Origin: Lachnospiraceae bacterium
Lineage (GTDB): Bacteria; Bacillota; Clostridia; Lachnospirales; Lachnospiraceae
Direction: 5' to 3'
Length of the DNA stretch: 64,000 bases
NCBI GenBank assembly: GCA_015057275.1
Contig: SVEO01000001.1
Coordinates: 1 to 64,000 of the forward strand
Shown piece by piece: positions 1 to 8,152 of the stretch. The notes beneath the pieces were generated by a model. That model was not told where the DNA came from and did not search any database. It saw only the letters and a program-made list of their open reading frames with translations. Position 1 is the first letter of the stretch, and each line of letters starts with the position of its first letter. A program made the position numbers and the translations under genes.

Positions 1-164
1 ACGCCCTGCTCATTTTTTGAAAATTTGGTCGACAGGGCTTAGGTGGATGTTTTTTGTTTTCGTGAAATATATCAAAAATAAAAAGAATTTTTATTTTATT
101 TCACTTGACATCTTACCGCTGGACTTTCGTTTCTGTTTTATACAAACAAAAAGATGATAGCATA

Positions 165-198
165 AAATCCGAAAAAATGAAAGTATTTCTTCGGATTT
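165..198 (-). terminator. possible terminator of pyruvate kinase gene
   Basis: A 9-bp inverted repeat, AAATCCGAA (165-173) and TTCGGATTT (190-198), lies about 40 bases past the pyk stop on the minus strand. The stem is AT-rich and the T-tract is weak, so termination here is only plausible. I saw no gene in the rest of 1-239. Confidence 0.4.
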
Positions 199-239
199 CA
201 CACATCTTTCACACATAAAATTTTTCTAAATTTTTGACT

Positions 240-1670
240 TTAGTATTTTCTACCAACTACATGCACTTTTAACATATTCGTCGTTCCGCTCATGCCGAGA
301 GGCACGCCGGCGGTCATAACCACTCTGTCGTCAAGTTTTAAGTAGCCTGCTTCTACGCATTGATTGATGGAATGTTCAAACAGTTCGAATACATCCTGCT
401 CCTCATCCAGAAGAATCGGAGTTACACCCCAGCTTAAATTCATTTGGCGACAGACATGTGGATAAGTAGAACCGCCGATGACGTCGCACGCAGGGCGATA
501 CTTACTGATCATGTACGCAGAACCACCGGACTTTGTTACGGTCAAAATTGCCTTCGCTTTCAAGTCGTGCGCGGTCGTACAGGTTGCATGGCAAATCGCA
601 TCGGTAACATTCGGGTTTGCTTTGCGTTCACGCAGAAAGAATCTGCGGCTGTAATCAATATCTCGCTCTGTTCGCTCGGCGATACGCGCCATCATCTTCA
701 AAGACTCAATCGGATACAGACCGGCAGCCGTCTCACCGGAGAGCATAATCGCGCTCGTGCCGTCATAAATCGCATTTGCTACGTCAGCCGTCTCCGCACG
801 GGTCGGGCGTGGATTTTTCATCATCGAATCCAGCATCTGGGTTGCGGTAATAACCTGCTTACCCGCTTCGTAAACCTTCTTAATAATCATCTTCTGGATG
901 ACCGGAACTTCCTCACTTGGAATCTCCACACCCATGTCACCGCGGGCGACCATGATACCGTCAGACACCTGAATGATGTCGTCAATATTTTCAACACCCT
1001 GCATATTTTCAATCTTTGCAATAATCTTAATGCGATAACAATTTTCTGCTTCCAAAATACGGCGAATTTTTAATACATCGCCAGCCGTTCTGACAAAGGA
1101 AGCGGCAATAAAGTCAAATTCTTCTTCAATACCAAAAAGAATATCATCGCGGTCCTGCTCGCTGATATAAGGCATGGAAAGCTCAACTCCCGGCACATTT
1201 ACACCTTTTTTATCGGAAACAAAGCCACCGTTAATTACTTTACAGCGGATATCCGTGCCGTCCACGATTTCCTCGACGTGCATTTCAATCAAGCCATCGT
1301 CAATTAAAATACGTGTGCCAACCGACACATCCCCCGGAAGCCCCTTATAGGAAATAGAAACGATTTCCTCGTTACCTTCTACTTCGCGTGAGGTAAGCGT
1401 AAAAATCTGACCTTCTTCAAGCTTTACCTTCTTCTCCGCGAATGTCTTCAAACGGATTTCCGGTCCCTTCGTATCCAGCAGCGCCGCAATCGGCTTGTCA
1501 GCCTCTTCGCGTAATCTTCTTAACACTTTCAACCTTTTCAGATGCTCTCTGTGAGATCCGTGGGAAAAGTTGAATCGTGCCACGTTCATGCCCTGCGCAA
1601 TCATCTCTCTTAAAACATTCTCGTCATCCGTCGCCGGTCCAAGCGTACAAATAATCTTTGTCTTTCTCAT
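240..1670 (-). CDS. pyk: pyruvate kinase
   Basis: Cytoplasmic enzyme of the last glycolytic step; it transfers phosphate from phosphoenolpyruvate to ADP. The 476-residue protein shows NFSHG near residue 34, DTKGPEIR near 66, the AKIENMQG segment and VARGDMGVEIP, all typical of the barrel active site. It has the length of the short form, without the extra C-terminal PEP-utiliser domain of some Bacillus enzymes. An upstream in-frame Met exists, but GGAGG at 1676-1680 lies five bases before the ATG at 1670, so that start is preferred. A TATAAT at 1731-1736 with a weak TTCAAA -35 box probably drives it. It stands alone, divergent from the rubrerythrin gene. Confidence 0.97.
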   Translation of the reverse strand: MRKTKIICTLGPATDDENVLREMIAQGMNVARFNFSHGSHREHLKRLKVLRRLREEADKPIAALLDTKGPEIRLKTFAEKKVKLEEGQIFTLTSREVEGNEEIVSISYKGLPGDVSVGTRILIDDGLIEMHVEEIVDGTDIRCKVINGGFVSDKKGVNVPGVELSMPYISEQDRDDILFGIEEEFDFIAASFVRTAGDVLKIRRILEAENCYRIKIIAKIENMQGVENIDDIIQVSDGIMVARGDMGVEIPSEEVPVIQKMIIKKVYEAGKQVITATQMLDSMMKNPRPTRAETADVANAIYDGTSAIMLSGETAAGLYPIESLKMMARIAERTERDIDYSRRFFLRERKANPNVTDAICHATCTTAHDLKAKAILTVTKSGGSAYMISKYRPACDVIGGSTYPHVCRQMNLSWGVTPILLDEEQDVFELFEHSINQCVEAGYLKLDDRVVMTAGVPLGMSGTTNMLKVHVVGRKY

Positions 1671-1828
1671 GACTACCTCCAAATGTCTTCTATTTCATGT
1701 CGTACACAACTTAAATTCATTGATTGACATATTATAGCAAACATTTCCCAAAATTTGAATAGCATTAATAAGAAATCTGCATTTCCATTTTTGCCACAAC
1801 TTTCATAGGCCTATTTCTATGCTTTCTA

Positions 1829-1857
1829 TTGACTTATTCCTTTGCAAATGATAAATT
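1829..1857 (+). promoter_or_regulatory. sigma-A-type promoter of rubrerythrin gene
   Basis: TTGACT (1829-1834), a 17-base spacer and TAAATT (1852-1857) stand about 50 bases before the rubrerythrin start. The -10 box is only a moderate match. Confidence 0.5.
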
Positions 1858-1909
1858 ATAGACGTAACAACGTTGACCCATTTTTACTATTAGAAAAGGA
1901 GATTTTATT

Positions 1910-2452
1910 ATGGCTAAATATGTATGTGCAATTTGCGGTTACGTTCACGAAGGCGATGCAGCTCCGGAAGTATGTCCGATTTGTAAGGCTCCTGCTTCAA
2001 AGTTTGATAAGCAGGAAGGCGAGATGACTTGGGCTGCAGAACACGTCGTAGGGGTTGCCCAGGGCGTGAGTGAAGATATTATAAAGGATTTAAGAGACAA
2101 TTTTACAGGCGAATGTACCGAGGTTGGTATGTACCTTGCTATGGCACGTGTAGCACACAGAGAAGGCTACCCGGAAATTGGTCTCTACTATGAAAAGGCC
2201 GCTTGGGAAGAAGCAGAACACGCTGCAAAGTTTGCAGAATTGCTCGGCGAGGTGGTAACACCTTCTACCAAGAAGAACCTCGAATTAAGAGTTGCTGCTG
2301 AAAACGGCGCTACCGCTGGTAAGGCTGACCTCGCAAAGCGTGCGAAAGTAGCTAACCTCGATGCGATTCATGACACCGTACATGAAATGGCACGCGACGA
2401 AGCAAGACACGGCAAAGCATTCCAGGGACTTCTCGAGAGATATTTTGGTTAA
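1910..2452 (+). CDS. rubrerythrin, rubredoxin domain first
   Basis: Non-haem iron peroxidase of oxidative stress defence in anaerobes; it reduces hydrogen peroxide with electrons passed through a rubredoxin-type iron centre. The 180-residue protein begins with a rubredoxin motif, Cys6-x2-Cys9 and Cys22-x2-Cys25. A ferritin-like di-iron four-helix domain follows, with Glu/His motifs such as EEAEHA and [10 protein letters not shown]. Putting rubredoxin first is the reverse of the classical order and matches the clostridial 'reverse rubrerythrin' type. AAAGGAG precedes the ATG. The gene ends at a hairpin (2460-2492) before a small [2Fe-2S] protein gene that could share a redox role (inference). 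Confidence 0.95.
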   Translation: MAKYVCAICGYVHEGDAAPEVCPICKAPASKFDKQEGEMTWAAEHVVGVAQGVSEDIIKDLRDNFTGECTEVGMYLAMARVAHREGYPEIGLYYEKAAWEEAEHAAKFAELLGEVVTPSTKKNLELRVAAENGATAGKADLAKRAKVANLDAIHDTVHEMARDEARHGKAFQGLLERYFG

Positions 2453-2459
2453 TAAATCA

Positions 2460-2492
2460 AGGAGGATGGCATAACACCACCCTCCTGTTTTC
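2460..2492 (+). terminator. terminator after rubrerythrin gene
   Basis: AGGAGGATGG (2460-2469) pairs with CCACCCTCCT (2477-2486) with one mismatch, followed by TGTTTTC. Read-through into the next gene is possible. Confidence 0.65.
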
Positions 2493-2518
2493 AAAAAAGG
2501 ATAGAATGGAGGATTCTT

Positions 2519-2713
2519 ATGTTAAACTACACCATTTGCAACTGCAAGCAGGTAACATATTTTGATGTTGAAGATGCACTTACAAAATTTGACAATTTTA
2601 CAGATGTTGAACAGAACTTTGCTGAGGTCCAGAAAATTACACACTGTTCGACAGGTTGCGGCGGTTGTCACACAAAAATTCTTGATGCAATTTCAGAAAT
2701 TATGAGTAAATAA
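2519..2713 (+). CDS. Bfd-like [2Fe-2S] protein
   Basis: Small (64-residue) iron-sulphur protein of the bacterioferritin-associated ferredoxin-like family. Cys7-x-Cys9 and Cys47-x2-Cys50 have the spacing expected for a Bfd-type cluster, and Cys43 is an extra cysteine. GGAGG lies six bases before the ATG. Family members pass electrons or iron to partner proteins. Its place behind rubrerythrin suggests an oxidative-stress or iron role, but no bacterioferritin gene is nearby and the partner is unknown. Confidence 0.8.
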   Translation: MLNYTICNCKQVTYFDVEDALTKFDNFTDVEQNFAEVQKITHCSTGCGGCHTKILDAISEIMSK

Positions 2714-2745
2714 CCCCTCCTTGCATAATACATACGCGGTAAAAT

Positions 2746-2916
2746 TTATGGCACAATAAAATCGTTTTCGGGAAATACTTCTGCTATGTCTGATGCCGGT
2801 ATTCTGCTCCGAAGCATCTCAGCGAATTCGAGCGTCATGACAAAAAGCATATTGCAATCCGAACATTCATATGCTACAATACCATCGAAAGCGATACCGG
2901 CATTCCATTCGAACAT
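2746..2916 (-). pseudogene. short CxxC-containing open frame, function unknown
   Basis: An open frame of 56 codons from an ATG at 2916 (60 from a TTG at 2928) encodes a peptide with a Cys-Ser-Asp-Cys motif and protein-like composition. I do not recognise it. It has no ribosome binding site and begins directly behind the strong hairpin at 2931-2961, so independent expression is doubtful. It may be the remaining end of a larger zinc-ribbon protein, or chance. Confidence 0.25.
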
Positions 2917-2930
2917 GGTTATGCGCAACG

Positions 2931-2961
2931 AACCCCCACGAGGTGCTTGCTCGTGGGGGTT
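2931..2961. terminator. strong hairpin, probable bidirectional terminator
   Basis: AACCCCCACGAG (2931-2942) and CTCGTGGGGGTT (2950-2961) form a perfect 12-bp stem with a 7-base loop. On the plus strand it is followed by a T-rich tract (CTTGTCTTATTTTTT). On the minus strand it closes the transcript of the small peptide at 3005-3100. Confidence 0.75.
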
Positions 2962-3004
2962 CTTGTCTTATTTTTTCAGATGGCGGACCAAGCCATCAGG
3001 CTCA

Positions 3005-3100
3005 TCACCGTCGTTCATCTCTATCGAGCCATTTGCATATGTAGTGCGACACCACACCTGCCATAATAGAAATCACTAGCGACACCATCACTTCGAACAC
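3005..3100 (-). CDS. very small membrane peptide, Fst/Ldr-toxin-like
   Basis: A 31-codon frame from a GTG at 3100 encodes Phe-Glu-Val, a hydrophobic stretch (MVSLVISIMAGVVSHYI) and a charged tail, CKWLDRDERR. This is one membrane segment ending in a Trp-Leu-Asp-Arg motif, the general look of Fst/Ldr-type type I toxins and similar small Firmicute peptides. GGTGAG at 3105-3110 is four bases before the GTG. A TATAAT at 3148-3153 could be the -10 box, though its -35 is poor. The hairpin at 2931-2961 lies downstream. The toxin assignment is inferred from form only; a GTG nine bases upstream is an alternative start. Confidence 0.5.
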   Translation of the reverse strand: MFEVMVSLVISIMAGVVSHYICKWLDRDERR

Positions 3101-3147
3101 AGTACTCACCGCCTCACTGTTACCAGTTGTGGAGCGGCAACGTATTA

Positions 3148-3153
3148 ATTATA
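3148..3153 (-). promoter_or_regulatory. possible -10 box of small peptide gene
   Basis: A consensus TATAAT on the minus strand lies about 48 bases before the GTG of the small membrane peptide. No good -35 box is visible. The rest of 2714-3336 holds only the hairpin, the two short frames and the terminator listed here. Confidence 0.4.
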
Positions 3154-3293
3154 TCATATTTTCTAACTTATAGGTTCCTGTCGCCAAATCGAGCGTGCAG
3201 TTTCTCTTCGCTCGATGTGCATTCACACAGGCCTAAGCACAAAGTTGCAACGCCTAAAAATGTAATAATTTTTTCAAGAACTTTACATGTAAA

Positions 3294-3322
3294 AATCCCC
3301 TCGCATTTTCTGCAAGGGGATT
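3294..3322 (-). terminator. terminator of arabinofuranosidase gene
   Basis: On the minus strand AATCCCCTTGCA pairs with TGCGAGGGGATT (one mismatch) and is followed by TTTTA, just past the stop at 3337. Confidence 0.8.
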
Positions 3323-3336
3323 GATGAGTAGTATTA

Positions 3337-6126
3337 TTAATTTGTATGAATTCTAATAACGGTCGTCGAAAGCTGCGGAACTGTAAAATTAAACTGTTCG
3401 CCGACACCGCTGATTGTAAACTCTTCCATGATGCAGTCTTCTATCGCACCTAAAATATTGTCATCACTGTTACTGTTGCCCTTTACCTGATATACCGTTG
3501 CTTCCTCCGCCAGATTTTCTGCGCCGGCAATGTCGATTGCAAATACACGGTCCATTACGGTCACATTTACCAGCTTGATAATGATGTCACCGGTTTCCGC
3601 ATCCTTGCTAACTACCTGATAAGCTTCTGCAGTAGCATTTTCTCTGATGTCGTAGTCCACGTACAGTTCACCATCGATGTAGCATTTTACATTCATATCC
3701 GTAACAACAACTTTCAATTCATATGTTCTTCCAGATTCGATGTAACAATCCTTCACGGTTCCGGAAAGCTGGTCGCTCTTACTGCCGTTTGACACCTGCT
3801 GCAGGCAGGATACGGTGTTGTTCCATCCGCCGATATTCCAGAAATAGTGATTGTTGGTGCCCTGTACCGCGAATGGAATCAGGAAGCCTTCTGCTCCGGC
3901 AATCTTCGTTGCCTCGACGGTGTATGTGTAATTCTCCCATTCGGTCGAGCCAAAATATGCGCTTGTACCGGTCGTTTCCTTCGTGGTAATCAAACTAGAC
4001 TGAGTTAACGCGCCATTACGGACACTAAACTGTGCATCGGAAGTCTTTACCCATTGATCATCAAACGTATCGGTTTCAAAATCCTGCTCGTCCAAAACTG
4101 CGCCGGTATCGTTGGATACAATTTTCACATTATCAAACTTTGCGCTTGTGTTCCATGTACCGACACCTATTTTGCCGGAAAAGGTGGAATTATTTTCTAC
4201 TTCCGCACCGGAAAGCTCCGACTGCAACACCTGCGTGCCGACATTCGTGGAGAAAATCTTTTGCATATAATAGCTGATTGACCCGGTGCAAAGATGATTG
4301 TTAAACCAGATTAAGTCCGGTGCCCAATGAGTAGCTGTCAGGTTGCCGAACAGTGGCGCGTACGCTGCCATGCGGATAATATCACCGTTGCGCTCGATGC
4401 CGGTCATGTATACCGCTTCTGCAAGTGCCGCCTTAAGTGTATTGGATTTTGCCGCGTATTCGCCGAGGAATACGTTAATTGCACCGCCATTTACCGTGTC
4501 GGTCAGGCTGTCGCGGCTGTAATTTTCTTCATCATAATAATTTGCATTTGCTAAGAACCATTCCGGATCATTATAATAATGATGGTCGGTCGCACCGGCA
4601 AAATCAAGAATTGTTTTGCCTGGGTTGGAATCCAGCCATTCCTGTGCAAACTCGTAAGATTCGTAATTCGCAGTGCTGCTTGTCGCATCATCCACGCCCG
4701 AGGAGTACATAATTTCAATTTCCTCAAACAATTCCGGATTTTCTTCCTTTGCATTTGCAAACGCTTCTACAAAAAGTGTATATCTTTCATAATAATCATT
4801 ACCAAAATTTTCATTACCAATGCCGATATACTTCAGCGCAAACGGTTCCTCATGACCTAGTGCCACACGCACCTTCCCCCAGGTCGTTGTCTCGTCACCA
4901 CGGCAGAACTCTACCAAATCAAGTGCATCCTGAATAAACTGTTGGAACTCTGCACTATCGGTCGGCACCGCTTCACCACCTCTCGCCTGGCAGTATAAGC
5001 CACAATTGACAACCGGCACGCCGATTGCGCCGATATCTTCTGCTAACTGAAAAAATTCAAAGAACCCAAGGCCATAGGTCATGTACGATGGCCATGGGTC
5101 AGATATTTGGCTAATATCTGTCCAGATGTTAATGCCCTGCTCTCTGGCAGCCACATCACCATAAGTTCCGTTAAATAAAAGCGGCTGTCCGTCCTGACCG
5201 ACACCAATGGAATCTTTCCAATTATACATCGTCTCGTAATCATAACCTTCAATCACGCAGCCACCCGGGAATCTAACAAATGCCGGTTTAAGCTCCTCAA
5301 GCATCGTTGCGAGGTCAGCACGCAAGCCATTTTCGCGTCCTTTGTATGTATCGCGCGGAAACAGAGAAACCATGTCTACTGCCACGCTACCATTCTCAAT
5401 CAATACCTGTAATGTCACATCATCATATGCGGTCGCTGACACTGTAATTTCCAGCTCATACTTTACCCATTCGGAAGTAATCGCATCAATCGCGCCCGTG
5501 CCGATGACAGTATTCCCCTGCACAATATTTACTACAACCGGGCCGGTGTAACCATCCATACTCTTCGCATATACGCTGAAATCGTAAAGTGCCTCCGCCT
5601 TCACGGAAATGCCGTCAAGAAAGCCGACGTTCTCCACGCCCGCCTGCGCGCCCGATGTATTCGTCAACACGAGATAGTTCGTGTTATTTTCATTCAGCGA
5701 GCCTTCCTTATCATCCACGGTTACTTCCGCGGTAATCGTGCCGACCGTATCCCAGCCGTACATCTCATCGTTCTTTGCAATTTCCGTAAACTCAAAGGAA
5801 CGGTTGACAATCTTTTCCGCATACAGACCACCGTCTGCCGCAAAGTTGATATCCTCGAAGAAAATACCCATCAGCAAATCACTGATGTCGTGAATCTCAT
5901 TGCTTGCATCGATACTCAGCGTATAATCGGTGTTTACCAAATCATACGCGGTCAATGTATTTTCTGCCGGACGATTAATCTTTACTTCCTCTTTCTTTGT
6001 CGTAGTTTCCTGCTCGACCTTGCCGGTCGTCTGTAATTCCCCTGTGTTTTTCTTGCCGCAAGCAACAACCGGTAATACCATCGCCGCAAGCGTCAAGCAT
6101 GCCAATACTTTTTTCAATTGCTTCAT
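3337..6126 (-). CDS. GH51-type alpha-L-arabinofuranosidase lipoprotein
   Basis: Predicted surface lipoprotein (929 residues) that removes arabinofuranosyl groups from arabinan or arabinoxylan. It has a lipoprotein signal with lipobox V-V-A-Cys23, an N-terminal carbohydrate-binding-like region, and a GH51 catalytic domain. GNEN near residue 438 carries the likely acid/base Glu, and GEYAAKSN near 556 the likely nucleophile. A concanavalin-like region is inserted near 620-790, before the C-terminal beta domain. An upstream ATG (6147) is in frame, but AAAGGAGAAGG stands directly before the ATG at 6126, which starts at the signal peptide. Substrate specificity is inferred from family, supported by the araA-araD operon and GH43 gene elsewhere in the window. 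Confidence 0.88.
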   Translation of the reverse strand: MKQLKKVLACLTLAAMVLPVVACGKKNTGELQTTGKVEQETTTKKEEVKINRPAENTLTAYDLVNTDYTLSIDASNEIHDISDLLMGIFFEDINFAADGGLYAEKIVNRSFEFTEIAKNDEMYGWDTVGTITAEVTVDDKEGSLNENNTNYLVLTNTSGAQAGVENVGFLDGISVKAEALYDFSVYAKSMDGYTGPVVVNIVQGNTVIGTGAIDAITSEWVKYELEITVSATAYDDVTLQVLIENGSVAVDMVSLFPRDTYKGRENGLRADLATMLEELKPAFVRFPGGCVIEGYDYETMYNWKDSIGVGQDGQPLLFNGTYGDVAAREQGINIWTDISQISDPWPSYMTYGLGFFEFFQLAEDIGAIGVPVVNCGLYCQARGGEAVPTDSAEFQQFIQDALDLVEFCRGDETTTWGKVRVALGHEEPFALKYIGIGNENFGNDYYERYTLFVEAFANAKEENPELFEEIEIMYSSGVDDATSSTANYESYEFAQEWLDSNPGKTILDFAGATDHHYYNDPEWFLANANYYDEENYSRDSLTDTVNGGAINVFLGEYAAKSNTLKAALAEAVYMTGIERNGDIIRMAAYAPLFGNLTATHWAPDLIWFNNHLCTGSISYYMQKIFSTNVGTQVLQSELSGAEVENNSTFSGKIGVGTWNTSAKFDNVKIVSNDTGAVLDEQDFETDTFDDQWVKTSDAQFSVRNGALTQSSLITTKETTGTSAYFGSTEWENYTYTVEATKIAGAEGFLIPFAVQGTNNHYFWNIGGWNNTVSCLQQVSNGSKSDQLSGTVKDCYIESGRTYELKVVVTDMNVKCYIDGELYVDYDIRENATAEAYQVVSKDAETGDIIIKLVNVTVMDRVFAIDIAGAENLAEEATVYQVKGNSNSDDNILGAIEDCIMEEFTISGVGEQFNFTVPQLSTTVIRIHTN

Positions 6127-6245
6127 AGTCCTTCTCCTTTTCTTCATTTTCGGTCAACTTGAAGTACTAATATCTTACCACATTTTCTCAACAAAAGCCA
6201 CCATTGCATGTGTAATAAATTCAACTGGTCCGAACTTTTTCTTCC

Positions 6246-7370
6246 TTACCAACTCATCTGAATCGGCTTAACCGTTGCATCTAACTTGTCAAATTGATAC
6301 CCTTTTTCCAGTAATGTCTCAATTATCTCCGGTAGTGAATCGACCGTTGTCTGTTTGCCGGTTGCATCATGCATTAAAATGATTGCTTTTTGTCTCGAAC
6401 CAATATTATCCACGACATTGTGATATGCCTCATCAGCACTCACATTTCCCCCATCGCCGTTGACCACATTCCAATCATAGAAAATAACATTCTGATAATT
6501 CAAATATTCACGTATCTTATCACGTACTTTTTCATTATAGCCGCTCACACTTCCACCCGGGAAACGATAAAGCTGACTTTTTACGCCGGTAAGCTCATAT
6601 ACATAATTCCATATTTTCTCGTAATCTTCCTTCCACGCATCGAAGCTTGCGTAGATTTTTTTATAGTCATGGCTCGCGGTATGTATGGCAATTGTGTGCC
6701 CCTCCTCAACTATTCTTGCATAATAAGGGATGAGGCTCGCTGATGTTTTGTATGTCACAAAAAAGGTTGCCTTAATATTATATTGTTTTAAAATATCGAG
6801 CACCATCGGTGTATATTTCGACGGGCCATCGTCAAAGGTCAAATAAGCAATTTTGCCATCCGGATTCACAAATACCGGATTTTGCGGAAACCTTGGTTTT
6901 TCAAGCGTTACCTCAAGCGTATCAATCTCCGTTTGCAAGGCGTTGCATTGTTCACCGATTTCCGCTACTGCACTTCTCTTTTCCTGCTTTGTTGCCGTCA
7001 GCTCACTAACAGAAAGCGCAAGCGCTTCGTTCGTTGTTTTATAAGTTGCAAACTTAGCTTCATGTTCCGTGACAACCGTCGCCAAATACTCGGAATCTGC
7101 TTGCATCTCCACAATCTGTTGTTCTTCCTCTTCTATCGTAGTCCAAAGCTGTGCGAGGGTCGATTCCTGTTCCGCTATTTTGGCGTTAAGTTCATTATGG
7201 CTTTCATCTAAAAGCTGAATTTCCGTGCGCTTCTTTTCCGATGCAGACTCAATTGCAAATACTTCTTGTTTATATGTATACCTCATATATTGTGTCACAC
7301 CGATTAATACCACCGCAATCGCCACCAAGGTTATAGTAAGAGAGGTCAAAATTATTACTTTTTTATTCAT
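6246..7370 (-). CDS. membrane-anchored coiled-coil polysaccharide deacetylase (NodB domain)
   Basis: Predicted extracellular deacetylase of peptidoglycan or another acetylated polysaccharide, anchored by an N-terminal membrane helix (about residues 8-28). A Glu/Ala-rich coiled coil spans about 35-155, and a NodB domain follows with TFDDGP (178-183), the metal motif HTASH (230-234), RFPGGS, DWNV and ILMHD. All canonical catalytic motifs are present. The 374-residue start at 7370 follows GGAGG; a longer frame upstream is not supported. Its ATG overlaps the last eight bases of the upstream coiled-coil gene (ATGAATAA), so the two are probably translationally coupled. The true substrate cannot be told from the sequence. 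Confidence 0.9.
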   Translation of the reverse strand: MNKKVIILTSLTITLVAIAVVLIGVTQYMRYTYKQEVFAIESASEKKRTEIQLLDESHNELNAKIAEQESTLAQLWTTIEEEEQQIVEMQADSEYLATVVTEHEAKFATYKTTNEALALSVSELTATKQEKRSAVAEIGEQCNALQTEIDTLEVTLEKPRFPQNPVFVNPDGKIAYLTFDDGPSKYTPMVLDILKQYNIKATFFVTYKTSASLIPYYARIVEEGHTIAIHTASHDYKKIYASFDAWKEDYEKIWNYVYELTGVKSQLYRFPGGSVSGYNEKVRDKIREYLNYQNVIFYDWNVVNGDGGNVSADEAYHNVVDNIGSRQKAIILMHDATGKQTTVDSLPEIIETLLEKGYQFDKLDATVKPIQMSW

Positions 7371-7866
7371 GATTCGCCTCCTTTTCCTTTTGTAGCTCAG
7401 CAATATAGGCAGACATTGATTCTTCTTGTTCTTCATAATATGAGTATTCTGATTCTAACGTGGCAATTTCCTGTTCTAAGCTTTCCTGCTCCTTTTTTCT
7501 GCTCTCATACTCCTCCTGTCCGCTTAGCAATTGACTCTGCGCCTCGCTCTCCGCCTGCGAAGCACTCTCCCATTCCGTCTGTGCGGACATAAACTCCATC
7601 CGAACACTTTCCGCCATACTTTCTGCTTCCGCGAGTTGTGCGCTTAACTGCTCATTTTCCGCCTCCGCATCTGTCACCGAAGCAGTAAAATGCTGCAAAT
7701 CATTTGTTACTTCTGCCGATATCGTTAGCACCGCCGATGTTTTTTTCTTCAGTAACAAGCATTCGTGAATACTAAACGCTGCTGCGACACCAAACGCAAT
7801 GACCAACGCAATGCAAACTCCCCAAAGCAACCGCTCTTTTACTCTTTCGTTTCTTTCCTTGCTCAT
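7363..7866 (-). CDS. membrane-anchored coiled-coil protein
   Basis: 167-residue protein with a short basic start, one membrane helix (about residues 13-33) and a long Glu/Ser/Ala/Gln-rich coiled coil over most of the rest. No enzymatic domain is seen. GGGGAG precedes the ATG. It overlaps the next gene, which has the same helix-plus-coil design with a deacetylase domain added, so the two may form a hetero-coiled-coil at the cell surface (inference). I cannot assign it to a named family. Confidence 0.8.
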   Translation of the reverse strand: MSKERNERVKERLLWGVCIALVIAFGVAAAFSIHECLLLKKKTSAVLTISAEVTNDLQHFTASVTDAEAENEQLSAQLAEAESMAESVRMEFMSAQTEWESASQAESEAQSQLLSGQEEYESRKKEQESLEQEIATLESEYSYYEEQEESMSAYIAELQKEKEANHE

Positions 7867-7914
7867 GTGTGTTTCTCCCCTTTCCTAAGTAATCGGCACT
7901 TTTTGCTTGTCATC

Positions 7915-7942
7915 ATTTTATCATTGTTGGTTTGCATGTCAA
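7915..7942 (-). promoter_or_regulatory. promoter of coiled-coil/deacetylase operon
   Basis: TTGACA (7937-7942), a 16-base spacer and TAAAAT (7915-7920) on the minus strand, about 45 bases before the start at 7866. Confidence 0.65.
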
Positions 7943-8001
7943 TAAAATAATTTTTACATTGATATTACATATTTATAACATACGCTTATGTCTCTTATAG
8001 T

Positions 8002-8041
8002 AAAAAGGGAGCCGCACTGCCGTCGCAGCCGCTCCCTTTTT
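8002..8041. terminator. terminator downstream of spoIIQ-like gene
   Basis: AAAAAGGGAGC (8002-8012) and GCTCCCTTTTT (8031-8041) form a perfect 11-bp stem with T-tracts on both strands, about 110 bases past the stop at 8153. Confidence 0.85.
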
Positions 8042-8152
8042 TGTATCTCATGCAAACGACATTTTAAATTTCGCCAGGACCCAAGGTCGTAGAACTGTCG
8101 ATTTGCCTGTTTTCTTTATCATATGCACATTTTACTTTTTTGTCCGCCAAAT

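Noticed and set aside
444-1073. Long plus-strand open frame opposite pyruvate kinase
   Set aside because: It is the antisense shadow of pyk; composition is not protein-like and it lacks a ribosome binding site.
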